Of a stretch of 8,783 nt of DNA, positions 7,224-8,783 are shown piece by piece. The notes beneath the pieces were generated by a model. The model had not been told where the DNA came from, did no database searches, and saw only the letters and a list, made by a program, of their open reading frames with translations. The stretch covers positions 1 through 8,783 of the forward strand of contig CAKUWM010000108.1 of NCBI GenBank assembly GCA_934699305.1. Reading direction: 5' to 3'. Position numbers and translations under genes: made by a program. This DNA is from an uncultured Saprospiraceae bacterium (GTDB lineage: Bacteria; Bacteroidota; Bacteroidia; Chitinophagales; Saprospiraceae). Position 1 is the first letter of the stretch, and every line of letters starts with the position of its first letter.

Positions 7224-7459
7224 TCATCGAGCTTTTTTGTTTTGAAAAATGAACCTACGTGTCCATCAAATAGATGATTCAGACAATCTTTCAGATTACC
7301 GTCATTGCGCATCTGCATGTGACCGGAGCCATCCATTTGCGATACATCTTTGTTTTTATACATCATATCACTGGTTCTAAAGGGCAGGTCAGCGGTGGAC
7401 TCGGCAAGGGCGGCGCCATCGTAAAGATAGCAAACACCCCAAATATACGAGCTTATCTG
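7220..7459 (-). pseudogene. Open 79-codon frame between the copies, probable 3' remnant of a duplicated upstream gene
   Basis: After an in-frame TAA at 7462-7460 the frame stays open to TGA at 7222-7220, which overlaps the ATG of lipoprotein copy 1 as ATGA. The first ATG in frame is at 7366, giving a possible 48-residue protein starting MMYKNKDVSQMDGSGHM. Upstream of that ATG the frame continues for 31 sense codons (including YDGAALAESTADLPFRTSD) with GC-rich third positions unlike the AT-rich spacers elsewhere. This suggests it was once the interior of a longer protein. The 9 nt before copy 2's start (8783-8775 on the minus strand) are identical to those ahead of copy 1, so the same junction recurs there. 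I do not recognise the family. It could be a translated small protein, a leader for the lipoprotein or a truncated gene end; the last seems most likely. Confidence 0.45.
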
Positions 7460-7493
7460 TTAACTACTATGACATTAACACTTTCCTACAGAC
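7224..7493. other. Spacer between the tandem lipoprotein copies
   Basis: These 270 nt contain the open frame described for 7220-7459 and a short AT-rich stretch (7460-7493) right after the copy 2 stop. There is no hairpin followed by a T tract, so read-through from copy 2 into copy 1 is likely. Base composition shifts sharply inside it: roughly 7385-7425 is GC-rich compared with both flanks. Confidence 0.6.
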
Positions 7494-8774
7494 TTACTCC
7501 CATTTCTCCGGGAGTTTCATGCAATATACGCCGTATTTGTCCGCTGCATACAACAGCCTATGCTCTTTGTCCACCGAACAGCGACCATCCATGCCCAAAA
7601 TTGACTGTGGAACAAACATGGCTTGCGAAAAATGCTGAAAGACGATTTTGCCTGTATTGGCATTAAATACATATAGATCTCCACCATCATCCTGAGTATA
7701 TATATATCCTTCGAATAATTCCAATCCATTTGCACTAAAATTTTTATCATTATGTTCCCATAATGTACTACAATCATCTTTATTTATTGCATTAATTCCT
7801 AAAGACTGGGAAATCAGATATCGACCATTAGAGAGTCCATAACCACTATACGTGTTTGCTTCACAAATTGATTCTTGTGGACTCAACAAGTTGATTTTCT
7901 TTAACTTACTCCTATCCGGAAAAAATAAATAATTGCCTTCTGTAATAAAATCACCTAAATCCGACACCTTTGTAATACTATCTATCGTCCACTCGACCCG
8001 TCGTTGGCTGAGATTGTACGCCACTACATCGCTGCGCTCCTTCCAAGCTCCATTACGCATCGAAAGGCGATCGTTAATAAGTATGATACTATCCTGAGTA
8101 TATGGATTAATCCAATATCCGATATTATAAAATGCAGAAGAATATCCTTTCGTAGTGTTTTCGTATCGGGTAAATACTTTCTCCCATTGACCGGAAGTAC
8201 CCAGTTTCATCCGAATTAGCTGAGCATAATCGGAGGTATCAGTCGGTGAGTTTGATTCATAATACACCGAGGTATAGTAATAGTCTCCTATGATAGCGCC
8301 TTTTGTTGCTTTATACCAAAGCTCTTTAGGTTCTTTTTCATAGAGTATTTCTTGCCCTGTGCTGATATCTAAGATGGCATCATAATACCAGTATTTGATT
8401 AAGATCATATTCCGTTCAGGATAGAATTGATAATCTGTATAATCTTCTACCGGCATCTTGTCCCAATACCATATCTCCTTACCCGTCTCCCGGTCTAACA
8501 ATCTGACATAAGCCCGTGGTTTCAATCCGGTAGATAATGGTCGGATAGCAATAACTCCTTCCGGTACGGAAAAACATATCTCGGCACAATAGCCGGTATC
8601 AGGTGTATGCCCCAATGTGTACCACTGTACGGGCATGATGCCGAAGCTATCCGGACGGTGGAAGACCCACTTGACTGTATCTCTGCAATCCGGGTAAAGG
8701 CAGGGAGATGGCATGGGCTGCTTCGTGCAGCCCCATGCTATCCATAGTGTCATTAATAAATATATAGTTTTCAT
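7494..8774 (-). CDS. PQQ-like beta-propeller lipoprotein, tandem copy 2
   Basis: The same length (426 residues) and architecture as copy 1: a putative lipoprotein signal with Cys16, N-terminal cysteine pairs C25/C30 and C63/C67, then a beta-propeller with TG-W-type blade motifs, for example LLDRETGKEIWYWD (92-105) and YVFNANTGKIVFQHF (368-382). It differs from copy 1 at 28 positions. Seventeen of these lie between residues 57 and 114, including a completely changed block at 80-86 (TAYSQGE in copy 1, LSTGLKP here). Residues 239-340 and 370-426 are identical. The start is fixed by the conserved CTCGATGAATG junction, which suggests that a gene immediately upstream, outside the window, ends by overlapping this start. 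Transcription probably continues into copy 1. The function is unknown: a surface or periplasmic binding protein is plausible, and an immunity-type role is speculative. Confidence 0.85.
   Translation of the reverse strand: MKTIYLLMTLWIAWGCTKQPMPSPCLYPDCRDTVKWVFHRPDSFGIMPVQWYTLGHTPDTGYCAEICFSVPEGVIAIRPLSTGLKPRAYVRLLDRETGKEIWYWDKMPVEDYTDYQFYPERNMILIKYWYYDAILDISTGQEILYEKEPKELWYKATKGAIIGDYYYTSVYYESNSPTDTSDYAQLIRMKLGTSGQWEKVFTRYENTTKGYSSAFYNIGYWINPYTQDSIILINDRLSMRNGAWKERSDVVAYNLSQRRVEWTIDSITKVSDLGDFITEGNYLFFPDRSKLKKINLLSPQESICEANTYSGYGLSNGRYLISQSLGINAINKDDCSTLWEHNDKNFSANGLELFEGYIYTQDDGGDLYVFNANTGKIVFQHFSQAMFVPQSILGMDGRCSVDKEHRLLYAADKYGVYCMKLPEKWE
8711..8738 (-). other. Hairpin across the lipobox codons of copy 2
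   Basis: The same arms as in copy 1 (GCATGGGCTGC at 8711-8721, GCAGCCCCATGC at 8727-8738), with identical loop and bulge, located early in the coding sequence. The coding constraint for AWGCTKQPM could explain the conservation without any regulatory role. Confidence 0.55.
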
Positions 8775-8783
8775 TCATCGAGC

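Larger units (their letters stand above)
5923..7232 (-). repeat. Tandem duplication, unit 1 (period 1551 nt)
   Basis: Direct repeat of 7474-8783. It covers the lipoprotein gene, about 20 nt of weakly conserved sequence after the stop and at least 9 nt before the start. The offset is constant at 1551 nt with no indels in the coding part. The true upstream boundary cannot be seen because the second unit runs off the window. Confidence 0.9.
7474..8783 (-). repeat. Tandem duplication, unit 2 (continues past the window edge)
   Basis: Partner of 5923-7232. Identity reaches the last base of the window, so the repeat probably extends beyond it and may include the counterpart of the open frame found between the two copies. 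Confidence 0.9.

Noticed and set aside
7440..7447. Minus-strand TATATTTG matching the -7 promoter consensus between the lipoprotein copies
   Set aside because: No -33 TTTG lies at the proper spacing and it sits inside the open frame. Such an AT-rich 8-mer can occur by chance, so it is not called as a promoter.
7274..7666. Plus-strand 130-codon frame crossing the spacer and the end of copy 2
   Set aside because: It runs antisense into a well-supported gene, resembles no family I know, and its second half is simply the complement of conserved propeller codons.

Overview
The window most likely comes from a member of the Bacteroidota, possibly of the Saprospiria/Chitinophagia type, although the class is an inference. 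The evidence is a DUF2911 protein, a LigA with an N-terminal extension ahead of the usual Ia domain, absence of clear Shine-Dalgarno sequences, and a TAnnTTTG-type -7 element ahead of the first operon. Every gene I can support lies on the minus strand, so transcription runs from high to low coordinates. I see no tRNA, rRNA, CRISPR array or intact insertion sequence.

Positions 1-4620 hold a compact housekeeping operon. In transcription order it encodes a small c-type cytochrome lipoprotein, anhydro-N-acetylmuramic acid kinase (AnmK), an extended short-chain dehydrogenase/reductase (SDR) of the NAD-dependent epimerase/dehydratase family, and NAD-dependent DNA ligase (LigA). The junctions are a 1-nt overlap, a 19-nt gap and a 4-nt ATGA overlap. 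LigA is cut by the left window edge inside its BRCT domain. The products serve unrelated processes (electron transfer, peptidoglycan recycling, an unknown redox reaction, DNA replication), so the link is probably shared expression rather than one pathway.

Positions 4591-4877 are non-coding and hold the operon promoter, a nest of inverted repeats resembling a small mobile-element remnant, and the rho-independent terminator of the next gene. That gene (4878-5738) is monocistronic in appearance and encodes a secreted DUF2911 protein with a TPR-like C-terminal part.

Positions 5923-8783 are the accessory part. Two 426-residue lipoproteins with a PQQ-like beta-propeller are arranged as direct tandem copies with a period of 1551 nt. 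They are 398/426 identical, with the differences concentrated in one N-terminal patch and a 159-nt stretch of perfect nucleotide identity elsewhere. Between them lies an open frame of 79 codons in the same direction. Its stop overlaps the start of the downstream lipoprotein gene, and it looks like the 3' end of a gene copied along with the lipoprotein. The 9 nt visible ahead of the second copy match the same junction, so an intact version of that gene may lie just beyond the right edge. This partner-fragment plus lipoprotein repeat is the most interesting feature of the window. One possible reading is a duplicated effector/immunity-type or surface-lipoprotein module, but the sequence alone does not establish this.
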